Below the pieces are notes generated by a model that had not been told where the DNA came from, made no database searches, and worked only from the letters and a program-made list of their open reading frames with translations. The position numbers and the translations under genes were made by a program. From Pleomorphomonas sp. (GTDB lineage: Bacteria > Pseudomonadota > Alphaproteobacteria > Rhizobiales > Pleomorphomonadaceae), in NCBI GenBank assembly GCA_029976075.1, contig JARKNW010000046.1, positions 62,001 to 126,000 of the forward strand: 64,000 nucleotides of DNA, in the 5' to 3' direction. Below, in pieces: positions 43,152 through 51,764 of the stretch. Positions within the stretch are counted from its first letter, which is position 1; every line of letters begins with the position of its first letter.

Positions 43152-44183
43152 ATGATCGGCAGCGTTCTCGATACCATCGGCAACACACCGCTGATCCGCC
43201 TTCGCCTTGCTTCCGAGATGACGGGCTGCGAGATCCTCGGCAAAGCAGAGTTCATGAATCCCGGCCAGTCGGTGAAGGATCGGGCGGCGCTCTACATCAT
43301 CCGGGATGCGCTCAGGACCGGTCGTCTGCAGCCAGGGGGCACCGTTGTCGAAGGGACCGCCGGCAACACGGGAATTGGCTTGGCGCTGGTCGGCAGCGCG
43401 CTCGGCCTCAGGACGGTGATTGTCATTCCTGAAACGCAATCGCAGGAAAAGAAGGACTATCTGCGCATGGTGGGCGCCGAGTTGGTGGAAGTGCCAGCGG
43501 TTCCCTACCGAAATCCCAATAACTACGTGAAACTGTCCGGCCGCCTCGCCGACCAGTTGGCCAAGACCGAGCCGCACGGCGCCATATGGGCCAATCAGTT
43601 CGACAACGTCGCCAACCGCCAGGCTCATGTCGAGACGACAGCGCGAGAGATCTACGAGCAGACCGGCGGCAAGGTCGATGGCTTCATCTGCGCCGTCGGT
43701 TCCGGCGGTACGCTGGCTGGCGTCGGCATCGGCCTCAAGGAACAGAAGCCAGACATAAAGATCGGTATCGCCGATCCCCATGGCGCGGCGCTGCATGCCT
43801 GGTACACGACCGGCGAACTCAAGGCCGAGGGATCGTCGATCACCGAGGGTATCGGTCAGGGTCGGATCACTGCCAACCTCGAAGGCGCCCCAGTGGACTT
43901 TTCCTGCCGCATCGCGGATGAGGCAGCCCTTGCAGTGCTGTTCGACCTGGTCGAGCATGAGGGGCTCTGTCTTGGCGGATCCTCAGGCATCAACATTGCT
44001 GGCGCCATGGCCCTCGCTCGCGAGCTTGGCCCGGGCCATACCATCGTCACCGTGCTTTGCGACGGTGGCGCGCGTTATGCTTCGAAGCTTTACAACCCGG
44101 CCTTTCTGAGGAGCAAGAACCTGCCAGTGCCGAACTGGCTCGATGCTCCCGAGAAGATCAGGCCGCCGTTCGAGGCGGCATGA
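43152..44183 (+). CDS. cysK: Cysteine synthase A-type PLP enzyme
   Basis: 343-aa beta-family PLP enzyme that makes cysteine from O-acetylserine and sulfide. The Schiff-base Lys is in NPGQSVKDRAA. EGTAGNTGIGLALVG binds the substrate carboxylate, and AVGSGGTLAGV the phosphate. GGSSGINIAGAMALA completes the site. It is longer than enterobacterial CysK and its loop LSGRLADQ and C-terminal part differ, so a related beta-replacement substrate is possible. ATG at 43152 is preferred because AGAGGA is well spaced from it and abuts the other ATG at 43143. Followed at 13 bases by alaX. Confidence 0.9.
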   Translation: MIGSVLDTIGNTPLIRLRLASEMTGCEILGKAEFMNPGQSVKDRAALYIIRDALRTGRLQPGGTVVEGTAGNTGIGLALVGSALGLRTVIVIPETQSQEKKDYLRMVGAELVEVPAVPYRNPNNYVKLSGRLADQLAKTEPHGAIWANQFDNVANRQAHVETTAREIYEQTGGKVDGFICAVGSGGTLAGVGIGLKEQKPDIKIGIADPHGAALHAWYTTGELKAEGSSITEGIGQGRITANLEGAPVDFSCRIADEAALAVLFDLVEHEGLCLGGSSGINIAGAMALARELGPGHTIVTVLCDGGARYASKLYNPAFLRSKNLPVPNWLDAPEKIRPPFEAA

Positions 44184-44196
44184 CGGAGGAAATGCG

Positions 44197-44931
44197 ATGA
44201 CCGAGGCTTTGTACCTCGATAACCCATATCTGGAACTCGCCGAAGCAACGGTGACCGCGGTCGGCACCGACGGCGGCCTCTTTGTGGATCGATCGATCTT
44301 TTATCCACAGGGCGGCGGCCAACCCGGCGATAGCGGCTCCATAGAATGGGGAACCGGCAACAAGACCAACATCAAGAATGCAGTATACAGCCCTGATAGA
44401 TCATCGATCCTTCTTGTTCCGGAGAGCGGACAGGACTTGCCGCAACTCGGACAGACGATCATCCAGCACGTCGACTGGGGGCGGCGGCATGCCATGATGC
44501 GCATGCATACGGCCATGCATCTTCTATCCGTTGTCCTGCCTTATCCCGTCACCGGGGGACAGGTCGGGACCGAAGAAGGACGGCTCGATTTTGACCTTCC
44601 GGAAGGCGAGACCGTGGAAAAGGTGTCGGCGACCAATGCCCTCAACGCGTTGATCCGCGCCGACCATTCCGTCACCACCGAATGGATCACCGACGACGAG
44701 TTGGCCGCCAATCCTGGCCTCGTCAAGACGATGAAGGTCAAGCCGCCGACCGGCGCTGGCCGTGTGCGGCTGGTCCGTATCGGCTCCGACATCGATCTGC
44801 AACCTTGCGGTGGCACACATGTTGGTTCGACAGCCGAGATTGGCGAAGTGCACATAGCCAAGATCGAGAACAAGGGGCGAATCAACCGCCGTGTTCGCCT
44901 GCGCTTCGGCCCGCCCGCCGAGAACGCCTAG
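44197..44931 (+). CDS. Alanyl-tRNA editing protein (AlaX)
   Basis: 244-aa free-standing editing enzyme that hydrolyses Ser- or Gly-tRNA(Ala) in trans. The editing-site zinc motifs are present: HTAMH near residue 106-110 and CGGTH near residue 203-207. The N-terminal part has YPQGGGQPGDSG as in AlaRS editing domains. GGAGGA precedes the ATG by six bases. It lies between cysK and sseA. Confidence 0.93.
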   Translation: MTEALYLDNPYLELAEATVTAVGTDGGLFVDRSIFYPQGGGQPGDSGSIEWGTGNKTNIKNAVYSPDRSSILLVPESGQDLPQLGQTIIQHVDWGRRHAMMRMHTAMHLLSVVLPYPVTGGQVGTEEGRLDFDLPEGETVEKVSATNALNALIRADHSVTTEWITDDELAANPGLVKTMKVKPPTGAGRVRLVRIGSDIDLQPCGGTHVGSTAEIGEVHIAKIENKGRINRRVRLRFGPPAENA

Positions 44932-44960
44932 GTCCATCACCATCAACGAGGAGCCGCGTC

Positions 44961-45809
44961 ATGCCCGTACATCCGGACCAGCATTTTGTTACTGCCGATT
45001 GGCTCTCTCGTCACCTCGACGATCCCAACGTGGCTATCGTTGACGGTTCCTGGCACATGCCGGCAACCGCGCGAAGCGGTTGGACCGAGTATCTCGCCGG
45101 ACATATTCCGCGCGCTGTGTTCTTCGATGTCGATGCCATTGCAGATACAACGTCATCCTTGCCGCATATGCTGCCGCCGCCGGAAGCCTTCGCAAAGGCC
45201 ATGGGCGCCCTTGGCATCGGCGACAAGCAGACGATTGTCATTTACGACAGCTACGGCCTGAGATCGGCCGCACGCGTCTGGTGGACATTTCGCGTAATGG
45301 GTGCACCTGACGTCGTGATACTCGACGGTGGCCTGCCTGCGTGGATCGCCGGACAATTGCCGCTTGAGGAAGGCATGCCGGCAAGCATCGAGCAAAAGAC
45401 GTTCAATCCATCCTTCAAGCCGGCCATGGTGCGAGGTTTCGAAGCGGTCAAGGCTGCGCTCGGTGGCGATGTTCAGATCCTGGATGCGCGCTCGGCAGGT
45501 CGCTTCCACGGCCAGGAGGCGGAACCACGCGCCGGTCTTCGCTCGGGACACATGCCGGGCGCCATCAGCCTTCCGTTTGGCGATGTCATCGAAGGCGAAC
45601 GCATGAAATCGTCCTCCGACCTGCGAGCGCTTTTCGCTTCACGCGGCGTCGACATCGGAAAGCCCATCATCACCAGTTGCGGTTCAGGGGTTACAGCAGC
45701 CGTTCTGGCCCTCGCCCTGGATGTCGTCGGTGCACCAGACGTTGCCATCTACGATGGGTCCTGGACCGAGTGGGGCGGACGCTCCGATGCGCCAGTGGTC
45801 TCCGGCTGA
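44961..45809 (+). CDS. sseA: 3-mercaptopyruvate sulfurtransferase
   Basis: 282-aa tandem rhodanese-domain enzyme that transfers sulfur from 3-mercaptopyruvate to thiol acceptors. The N-terminal domain (about 8-130) has DGSWHMPATARS. The C-terminal domain holds the active-site loop CGSGVTA (Cys near 239), the form typical of mercaptopyruvate sulfurtransferases rather than thiosulfate rhodanese. The start MPVHPDQHFVTADWL is chosen by homology and has GAGGAG nearby; the frame extends upstream into alaX. Its last 61 bases overlap the convergent DUF502 gene. Confidence 0.94.
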   Translation: MPVHPDQHFVTADWLSRHLDDPNVAIVDGSWHMPATARSGWTEYLAGHIPRAVFFDVDAIADTTSSLPHMLPPPEAFAKAMGALGIGDKQTIVIYDSYGLRSAARVWWTFRVMGAPDVVILDGGLPAWIAGQLPLEEGMPASIEQKTFNPSFKPAMVRGFEAVKAALGGDVQILDARSAGRFHGQEAEPRAGLRSGHMPGAISLPFGDVIEGERMKSSSDLRALFASRGVDIGKPIITSCGSGVTAAVLALALDVVGAPDVAIYDGSWTEWGGRSDAPVVSG

Positions 45810-46465
45810 GCGGCACCACCCTTCGACAGGGTCCGAATGAGAGTTTCGGCGGCATCGGCCGACTGGGCGGTGACGAGACCGAAGGAGATGACGAACTTGG
45901 CGGCATCCTCGACCGACATGTCGAGTATGATGATATCTTCCCGCCGTATGAACAGCAGATAGCCACCGGTCGGGTTGGGCGTCGTCGGCACGTAGACGGT
46001 GAGCATATCCTCGCCGCCCTCCAACCGCTCGGCCACCTCGCCGCGGGTTGCACCGGCAACGAATCCGATGGTCCAGGTGCCTGTGTGGGGAAAGCGGACC
46101 AGCGCGGCCTGCTTGAAGGCATTACCCTTGTCGGCGAGCACCGACGAGAAGATCTGCTTCAATCCCTTGTAGAGATTGCGGACAACCGGCATGCGATCGA
46201 CCAACTCCTCGGAAAAGGAGAATATCGAAGCGCCGACGATGTTGGCCGTCAGGAATCCGATCAACGTGATGACGAAGACGGCGACCACCAGGCCATAACC
46301 GGGAACGCGAAAGGGCAGATAGGTGTCGGGATTGTAGGCGGCCGGCAGATAGGGCTTCACCCAGCTGTCTATCCACGACACCATCGACCAGGTGATGTAG
46401 ATGGTGATGCCAGCCGGACCGGCCACCAGCAAGCCGGTCAGGAAATAGTTCCTAAGTTTCGTCAC
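45749..46465 (-). CDS. DUF502 family membrane protein
   Basis: 238 aa. Two membrane segments near residues 8-30 and 55-80 (VAVFVITLIGFLTANIVGAS) are followed by a soluble domain with ELVDRMPVVRNLYKGLKQI and VYVPTTPNPTGGYLLFIRREDI, the family core. No biochemical role is established. The C-terminal tail (PETTGASERPPH) is read from bases that also encode the end of sseA on the other strand. Confidence 0.9.
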   Translation of the reverse strand: MTKLRNYFLTGLLVAGPAGITIYITWSMVSWIDSWVKPYLPAAYNPDTYLPFRVPGYGLVVAVFVITLIGFLTANIVGASIFSFSEELVDRMPVVRNLYKGLKQIFSSVLADKGNAFKQAALVRFPHTGTWTIGFVAGATRGEVAERLEGGEDMLTVYVPTTPNPTGGYLLFIRREDIIILDMSVEDAAKFVISFGLVTAQSADAAETLIRTLSKGGAAQPETTGASERPPHSVQDPS

Positions 46466-46678
46466 GCCCCACGTCCTTCTGCATCGTCATTCACTCACTG
46501 TTCCATATTGCCCGCCCATGGGGAACATGTGAGTTTTCCATTCTCCGAGCCTTCTCATGGCCGCCGGGCCACATAGCCGACAAACACTCGTGGGTAAGCA
46601 TGCCAACTATGGCTGGCAACGACTCATTATCCTTGAGTGAATCGGCTTCCTCATCCTTTATGGAAGAGACTGGCCGAA

Positions 46679-47518
46679 ATGCGGCCTTTCGGCGTTTGGG
46701 GTGTTCTCGTGAACAGCGAGCGTGACGACAGATATGGCAGCGGGAACGGTGCAGCCGGTTCCGGCTCCTTTGCGTTGTCCATCTGGCTCGCCGTTGCAGC
46801 ACTGGCGGTGCTGTTTGCCGTGGTTGCCCTTGTCTACGGCAGTCCGGTGCGTGAGGTCGCCGCCCAGCCGCCGCGTCAGGTTTCATATGGCGGCGGCGCC
46901 ACGCTGTTGCGAGGTACGCCGGCACCCGATGCTAGCTCCGCCGCGACGACCTTGAGCGGCCGTAGCGATATGGTGGGGGCACCGGGCCGAGATTCAGATC
47001 TGGCGACCGAACTTGCCAAAGTTCGAATTGAGAATGCCGCGCTCCGGCAAGCGACGGAGCTGCTGCGTGGCCAGATCGAGACCTTGTCGGAACGAGTCGG
47101 CAAAATCGAAAGCCATCTGTCGGAGATGACCGGTAGCATCAGTGCCACTCCGATACCAAAATCCAAGGTGGCGTCCGCCTTGCCCTCGGCGGCACCCAAT
47201 TTTGACGATCTGGTCCCGGATGCGAGCTCCCAGAGCGGAGCAGCCTACACCCAGTTTGGCATGGAGCTTGGAACCTACGGCGATCTCAGCACGCTCAAGA
47301 AAGCGTGGTCGGATCTCGTGAGACAGTATCCGGCGCTGTTCGAGGGACTCGACGGTTTGGCGACGATCCGTGATCGTGGCGGCCGTACCGAGCTGTTGCT
47401 TATCGCCGGCCCGTTCCAGAACGCAGCGGAAGCTGCCGAACGATGCGGCAAGGCGGAAGCATCTGGCCTCAAGTGTCTGCCGGCCTTCTATCTGGGCCAG
47501 CAGTTATCCATGCATTGA
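46679..47518 (+). CDS. Membrane-anchored SPOR-like protein, unknown
   Basis: 279 aa. One membrane helix (about residues 30-53, LSIWLAVAALAVLFAVVALVYG) follows a short polar N terminus. A disordered linker and a coiled-coil stretch (about 105-150, VRIENAALRQATELLRGQIETL in two heptad-rich runs) come next. The C-terminal domain (about 190-279) has GMELGTYGDLSTLKKAWSDL and LLLIAGPFQNAAEAAERCGK, which resembles SPOR domains that bind denuded glycan strands. Assignment is by pattern only. Start could also be GTG at 46637 or GTG at 46709 (GGGG seven bases upstream). Confidence 0.7.
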   Translation: MRPFGVWGVLVNSERDDRYGSGNGAAGSGSFALSIWLAVAALAVLFAVVALVYGSPVREVAAQPPRQVSYGGGATLLRGTPAPDASSAATTLSGRSDMVGAPGRDSDLATELAKVRIENAALRQATELLRGQIETLSERVGKIESHLSEMTGSISATPIPKSKVASALPSAAPNFDDLVPDASSQSGAAYTQFGMELGTYGDLSTLKKAWSDLVRQYPALFEGLDGLATIRDRGGRTELLLIAGPFQNAAEAAERCGKAEASGLKCLPAFYLGQQLSMH

Positions 47519-47540
47519 AAGCTGCCCGGCAAAAGCGTCT

Positions 47541-47918
47541 TCACGGAGCCTTGGCGGGACAAGCGATCGCCGGATCGGCCGAATACGGATCGCAGGCCGG
47601 GGAGGTAACCGGCTTGAAAGCAGCGTCGGTCTCCTGAACCAGCGCCTGCGCCGCCTCTGTCTGTTGCTGACGCGCCGCCGACAATGCCATCACGGTCGAC
47701 GTGTCTTCCGATGGCATGCGATATCCATGGGTCTGTGCGGCGAGCGCAGCAGCAAGGGCCGCCTGGTCATTTGCATCGCGAACGATCGGCTTTTCCGCCT
47801 TCGGCGCACTGGCCATCGACAGAAAATCGGATGGTCCGCCGGCGCAGCCCCCGAGAGAGAGGGTCGCGAGAACCGCTGCTGCGGCCGCCAGGGACTTGGA
47901 AAACGTCGAAAAACGCAT
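47541..47918 (-). CDS. Small lipoprotein, unknown function
   Basis: 125 aa. Signal peptide with lipobox ending LGGC (Cys near residue 25, LATLSLGGCAGG). The rest is Ala/Gln-rich with a short helical stretch and CDPYSADPAIACPAKAP at the end, with two more cysteines. Convergent with the SPOR-like gene, 22 bases apart. I do not recognise a family. Confidence 0.75.
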   Translation of the reverse strand: MRFSTFSKSLAAAAAVLATLSLGGCAGGPSDFLSMASAPKAEKPIVRDANDQAALAAALAAQTHGYRMPSEDTSTVMALSAARQQQTEAAQALVQETDAAFKPVTSPACDPYSADPAIACPAKAP

Positions 47919-48133
47919 GAAGCCTCGGTAGTCTCGTTATTGCTCAAAACATACACTAACATCCAACTGTTTGCGATTTCCTTTTCGTCGCTCCGCAAAA
48001 GGTGATCGTTGCGTGAAGCTCCTGCTTACCCGCCCAGAGTGCGACATTCCGGCGAATTGTGAGGGGCCATCTTGACTGCGGTGGAAAAGCTCTCCATGCA
48101 TCTCGGCCTCAAAAGCTCAGGATTCCGCCGCAA

Positions 48134-49468
48134 ATGACTACTGACGCTCGTTCCGATTCTGCTCCGAAGATCTCCTTCGTCAGCCTTGGCTGCCCGAAGG
48201 CCCTTGTCGACAGCGAGCGGATCGTCACGCATCTGCGCTCGGAGGGCTATGAAATCGCTCGCCGCCACGATGGTGCCGATGTGGTGATCGTCAACACCTG
48301 CGGCTTCCTCGACAGCGCAAAAGCCGAGAGCCTTGATGCCATTGGCAAGGCGATGTCGGAAAACGGCAAGGTCATCGTCACCGGCTGCATGGGAGCCGAA
48401 CCCGAGCAGATCCGCGATGCTTTTCCGGGCGTCCTCGCCATCACCGGCCCGCAGGCCTACGAAAGCGTCATGAGCGCCGTGCATGAGGCTATCCCGCCGG
48501 CCCACGACCCCTTCGTGGATCTCGTGCCGCCGCAAGGCGTCAAGCTTACACCGCGCCATTATGCATATCTGAAGATATCTGAAGGCTGCCACAACCGCTG
48601 CAGCTTCTGCATCATCCCCAAGCTCAGGGGCGATCTCGTATCGCGCCCTGTCGTTGACGTGTTACGCGAGGCAGAGAAGCTCGCCAACGCGGGCGTCAAG
48701 GAACTGCTGGTCATTTCTCAGGACACCTCGGCCTATGGCGTCGACATCAAGTATCAGGCCGGCATCTGGAAAGATCGCGAGGTTCGCGCCCGTTTCTACG
48801 ATCTCGCGGATGCTCTCTCAGAGTTTGGCATCTGGGTGCGCATGCACTATGTCTACCCCTACCCCCACGTCGATGAAGTCATATCGTTGATGGCCGAAGG
48901 CAAGGTGCTGCCCTATCTCGACATCCCCTTCCAGCACGCTTCTCCGAACGTTCTCCGGGCCATGCGTCGCCCGGCTCACCAGGAAAAGACCGCCGAGCGT
49001 ATCGCCAAATGGCGCGAAATCTGTCCCGACCTCGCCATCCGCTCGACGTTTATCGTCGGGTTCCCAGGCGAAACGGAAGAGGACTTTGAAATGCTGCTCG
49101 ATTGGCTCACGGAGGTGAAGCTCGAGCGCGTCGGCTGCTTCAAATACGAACCGGTAAGGGGCGCCGCTGCCAATGATCTTGGCCTGCCGCCAGTACCGCC
49201 CGAGGAGCAGGAACATCGCTGGCACCGTTTCATGGCCCACCAGCAAGGCATCTCGGCGAAGCTCCTGCAACGCCGGGTGGGAAAACGCATTCCCGTGATC
49301 ATCGACGAAGCAAGCGGGACTGTCGCCAAGGGACGGTCCAAGTGGGACGCGCCGGAAATCGACGGCTCCGTTCACCTGCAGAGCCGACGTCCAATGCGCG
49401 TCGGAGACATCGTCACGGCCAAGATCGAGCGTGCGGACGCCTACGACCTCTGGGGCACGGTGGGTTGA
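48134..49468 (+). CDS. rimO: Ribosomal protein S12 methylthiotransferase
   Basis: 444-aa radical SAM enzyme that adds a methylthio group to an Asp of ribosomal protein S12. The N-terminal MTTase domain has its three cluster cysteines in [21 protein letters not shown] and GCMGAEPEQ. The radical SAM motif CHNRCSFC follows. The C-terminal TRAM domain (about 380-444) is present. The RimO-type [12 protein letters not shown] start separates it from MiaB. Start MTTDARSDS at 48134; the frame extends upstream without support. Confidence 0.96.
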   Translation: MTTDARSDSAPKISFVSLGCPKALVDSERIVTHLRSEGYEIARRHDGADVVIVNTCGFLDSAKAESLDAIGKAMSENGKVIVTGCMGAEPEQIRDAFPGVLAITGPQAYESVMSAVHEAIPPAHDPFVDLVPPQGVKLTPRHYAYLKISEGCHNRCSFCIIPKLRGDLVSRPVVDVLREAEKLANAGVKELLVISQDTSAYGVDIKYQAGIWKDREVRARFYDLADALSEFGIWVRMHYVYPYPHVDEVISLMAEGKVLPYLDIPFQHASPNVLRAMRRPAHQEKTAERIAKWREICPDLAIRSTFIVGFPGETEEDFEMLLDWLTEVKLERVGCFKYEPVRGAAANDLGLPPVPPEEQEHRWHRFMAHQQGISAKLLQRRVGKRIPVIIDEASGTVAKGRSKWDAPEIDGSVHLQSRRPMRVGDIVTAKIERADAYDLWGTVG

Positions 49469-49623
49469 AAGCTATCGGCCGACACGTCCGGCACCGTTTG
49501 TAGCCAACCGGAAAAGCTCGTCATACAGGGATACAATAATTCCTGCCTGACTTTACGGCTCGTCGCGTCAAAAGTCTGACGCGCGATCATGCGCGCCTCC
49601 CAATACGGGGGCAGAACCCAGCC

Positions 49624-50478
49624 ATGAGCGTTTCTTCTCTTACTTCATCTTCAAGTTCTCTTTCACAGCTTCAAGCGCTATTTGCCAAGATCGACACGGA
49701 CAAGAGCGGGACTGTGAGTGCTGACGAGCTTTCCATCGCCGCCAGCAACAATTCCAGTGCATCAAGTGCCCTCTCCTCACTCAAGGATCTGATCTCCACG
49801 GCAGATACGGATGGAGACGGCTCGCTCGCCGGACCGGAGTTCGAGAGCGCCTTCAACCAGCTGTCGAGCGACATGCAATCGACGCTGATGTCGATCCAGG
49901 AAGACGCCGGCGACAGGCCCTCCTTTTCCGACCTCGACACGGACAGCTCCAGCAGTTTGAGCTTTGAAGAGTTCGCCGCCGGCGCGCCTGATGAGCTCTC
50001 CGCCAACACGGAAGCGCTTCAGCAGCTCTACACGTCGATCGATACCGACGGTGACGGCTCGGTAAGCCAGGACGAGTTCAACGCTTTCATCGATGCCGCC
50101 TCGCCGTCGGATAGCTCCTCATCGACGGCTACGTCATCGGCAACCGACAACGCATCGACGGAGAACACGAGTTCTTCGAGTGGAACGGGAGGCTCGTCCT
50201 CAGCCAGCGGCACGTCCTCGACCAAGGAGGTCGAGAGCGAAACGACGGTTACCAGCCCAGACGGCAGCACTACAACGACGATCACCTACACTGACGGCAC
50301 CAGCACCACCACAACGACACCGCCCTCACCAAACTCGTCAACCGCCCAGCAGAATGGTGAGGCTGGAACAAATCAGCCGGGGCAAGGCAAGGCGCCCATG
50401 GGGCCGGCCACTTCCGCTTACGAGGCGATGCAATCCTCCAGCACGGAATCGAGTGCCAGCCTCGACGTAGCCGCGTAA
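49624..50478 (+). CDS. EF-hand domain protein, Ser/Thr-rich
   Basis: 284 aa with no signal peptide that I can see. Four EF-hand-like loops: DTDKSGTVSADE, DTDGDGSLAGPE, DTDSSSSLSFEE and DTDGDGSVSQDE, at about residues 24, 60, 98 and 138. The second and fourth have canonical Ca ligands; the third is weakened by Ser runs. Residues about 155-284 are low-complexity Ser/Thr/Gly/Gln. Such EF-hand proteins with Ser-rich tails are widespread in Hyphomicrobiales, without known role. It stands alone between rimO and the purine-catabolism genes. Confidence 0.85.
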   Translation: MSVSSLTSSSSSLSQLQALFAKIDTDKSGTVSADELSIAASNNSSASSALSSLKDLISTADTDGDGSLAGPEFESAFNQLSSDMQSTLMSIQEDAGDRPSFSDLDTDSSSSLSFEEFAAGAPDELSANTEALQQLYTSIDTDGDGSVSQDEFNAFIDAASPSDSSSSTATSSATDNASTENTSSSSGTGGSSSASGTSSTKEVESETTVTSPDGSTTTTITYTDGTSTTTTTPPSPNSSTAQQNGEAGTNQPGQGKAPMGPATSAYEAMQSSSTESSASLDVAA

Positions 50479-50490
50479 TCGAACGGTCAT

Positions 50491-50520
50491 GGAGACGCCA
50501 CCCACAGAAGCGGCGTCTCC
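50491..50520. terminator. Possible shared hairpin between two convergent genes
   Basis: GGAGACGCC...GGCGTCTCC, nine pairs around a 12-base loop, lies 12 bases after the EF-hand stop and before the end of the minus-strand M20 gene. Neither side has a clear T run, so it may not be a true intrinsic terminator. Confidence 0.45.
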
Positions 50521-50543
50521 CAAGCCAAGGTAACTTCGTCAGC

Positions 50544-51764
50544 CTACCGTTGGGCCGCGAGCAAATCCCTCAGCGTCAGCGCTATCACTTCCGTCGCCGC
50601 CTTGAGATCGGAAAGACGAACGTGTTCGTCGGCGGCGTGGGCATTTGCCTCAAGGATGGAGCGCGGTCCGGCACCGTAGAGAACCGTCGGGATTCCGGCT
50701 GCAGAATAATGACGGGCATCCGTGTAGAGCGGCACGCCAGTCGGCTCGACGACCACGCCAAGCACATCCTTGGCGTGGCTCGATATGGCAGCGACCAGAC
50801 GATCCGCACCGGGTAGCTCACGGAGCGGCTCGGCCAACATAATGCGGCGGCACTCCACCTCAAGGCCATCCACTTCGGGTGTCGCGGCCTCGACAAGGGC
50901 CACCAACCTTGCCTCAACCTCGGTACCGATCTCTTCCGGTATCAATCGGCGATCGAGGCGCAATGCGACTCGGTCTGGCACGACGTTGGTGTTGATGCCG
51001 CCGGAAATCAGTCCAACGGTGAGCTTGGGCGAGCCGATCCCCTTCTGGGACGATACCGTGCTTCCGAGGCGATGGCGTTCCTCGTATAGCGCCGCCAGGA
51101 TCGGGACCGCGTGTTCCAGCGCATCGACGCCAGTTTCCGGCACTGCCGCGTGCGCCTGCTTGCCGCGAACAATGATCTCCATATGCAGCACGCCATTGTG
51201 GGCCGTTGTGATGGCGTAGGAGAAACCGGCGGAAATGGCATAGTCGGGCTTCGACAAGCCTTGTTCGATCAGCCAGGCCGGGCCGACGAAGCCCCCGGCC
51301 TCCTCGTCGAATGTAAGGTGCAGTTCCACTGTACCATCAAGGGAGAGACCCGAGGTCATCAGAGCCTTCAGCGCGAAGGCATAGGTTGCGAAGTCCGACT
51401 TGGACACCGCCGCACCACGGCCGTAGAGGGCCCCGCCCTTTTCCTCCGCGCCGTAGGGCTGCATCGTCCAGCCGGAGCCCGGTGGCACAACGTCGCCATG
51501 GGCGTTGAGAGCGATGACCGGCCCCTTCCCTGCCCCGAACACATGACGGACAATCAGGTTGGTCACCGACCGCATGCCGTTCTGGCGAACGAAGGGCTCC
51601 GGCACCGGGTGCCGCTCCACACGAAAGCCAAGAGCCTCAAGCTGGCTGGCCGCCGTCTCCGCAATGGGCGCGCAGTCACCGGGCGGATTGTCGCTGGGGA
51701 CCTTGACCAGCGCTTTCAGGAAATCGACCTCGTCGGCAAAGGCGGCTTCGATAATGGCTTTCAT
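50544..51764 (-). CDS. M20 family hydrolase, purine-catabolism associated
   Basis: 406-aa protein of the ArgE/DapE/CPG2 fold. His89 and Asp91 (NAHGDVV) and the catalytic Glu pair 154-155 (FDEEAGG) are in place, as is the C-terminal His in NAHAADEHV. At the bridging metal site the usual GRGxxD-K is GRGAAVSKSDFA, so Val120 stands where Asp is expected. The later acidic ligand position reads ISAGFS with no Glu/Asp. It may use a different metal site or be a family variant specific to this operon. Start overlaps the stop of the allantoate amidohydrolase gene (ATGA). Substrate unknown. Confidence 0.88.
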   Translation of the reverse strand: MKAIIEAAFADEVDFLKALVKVPSDNPPGDCAPIAETAASQLEALGFRVERHPVPEPFVRQNGMRSVTNLIVRHVFGAGKGPVIALNAHGDVVPPGSGWTMQPYGAEEKGGALYGRGAAVSKSDFATYAFALKALMTSGLSLDGTVELHLTFDEEAGGFVGPAWLIEQGLSKPDYAISAGFSYAITTAHNGVLHMEIIVRGKQAHAAVPETGVDALEHAVPILAALYEERHRLGSTVSSQKGIGSPKLTVGLISGGINTNVVPDRVALRLDRRLIPEEIGTEVEARLVALVEAATPEVDGLEVECRRIMLAEPLRELPGADRLVAAISSHAKDVLGVVVEPTGVPLYTDARHYSAAGIPTVLYGAGPRSILEANAHAADEHVRLSDLKAATEVIALTLRDLLAAQR

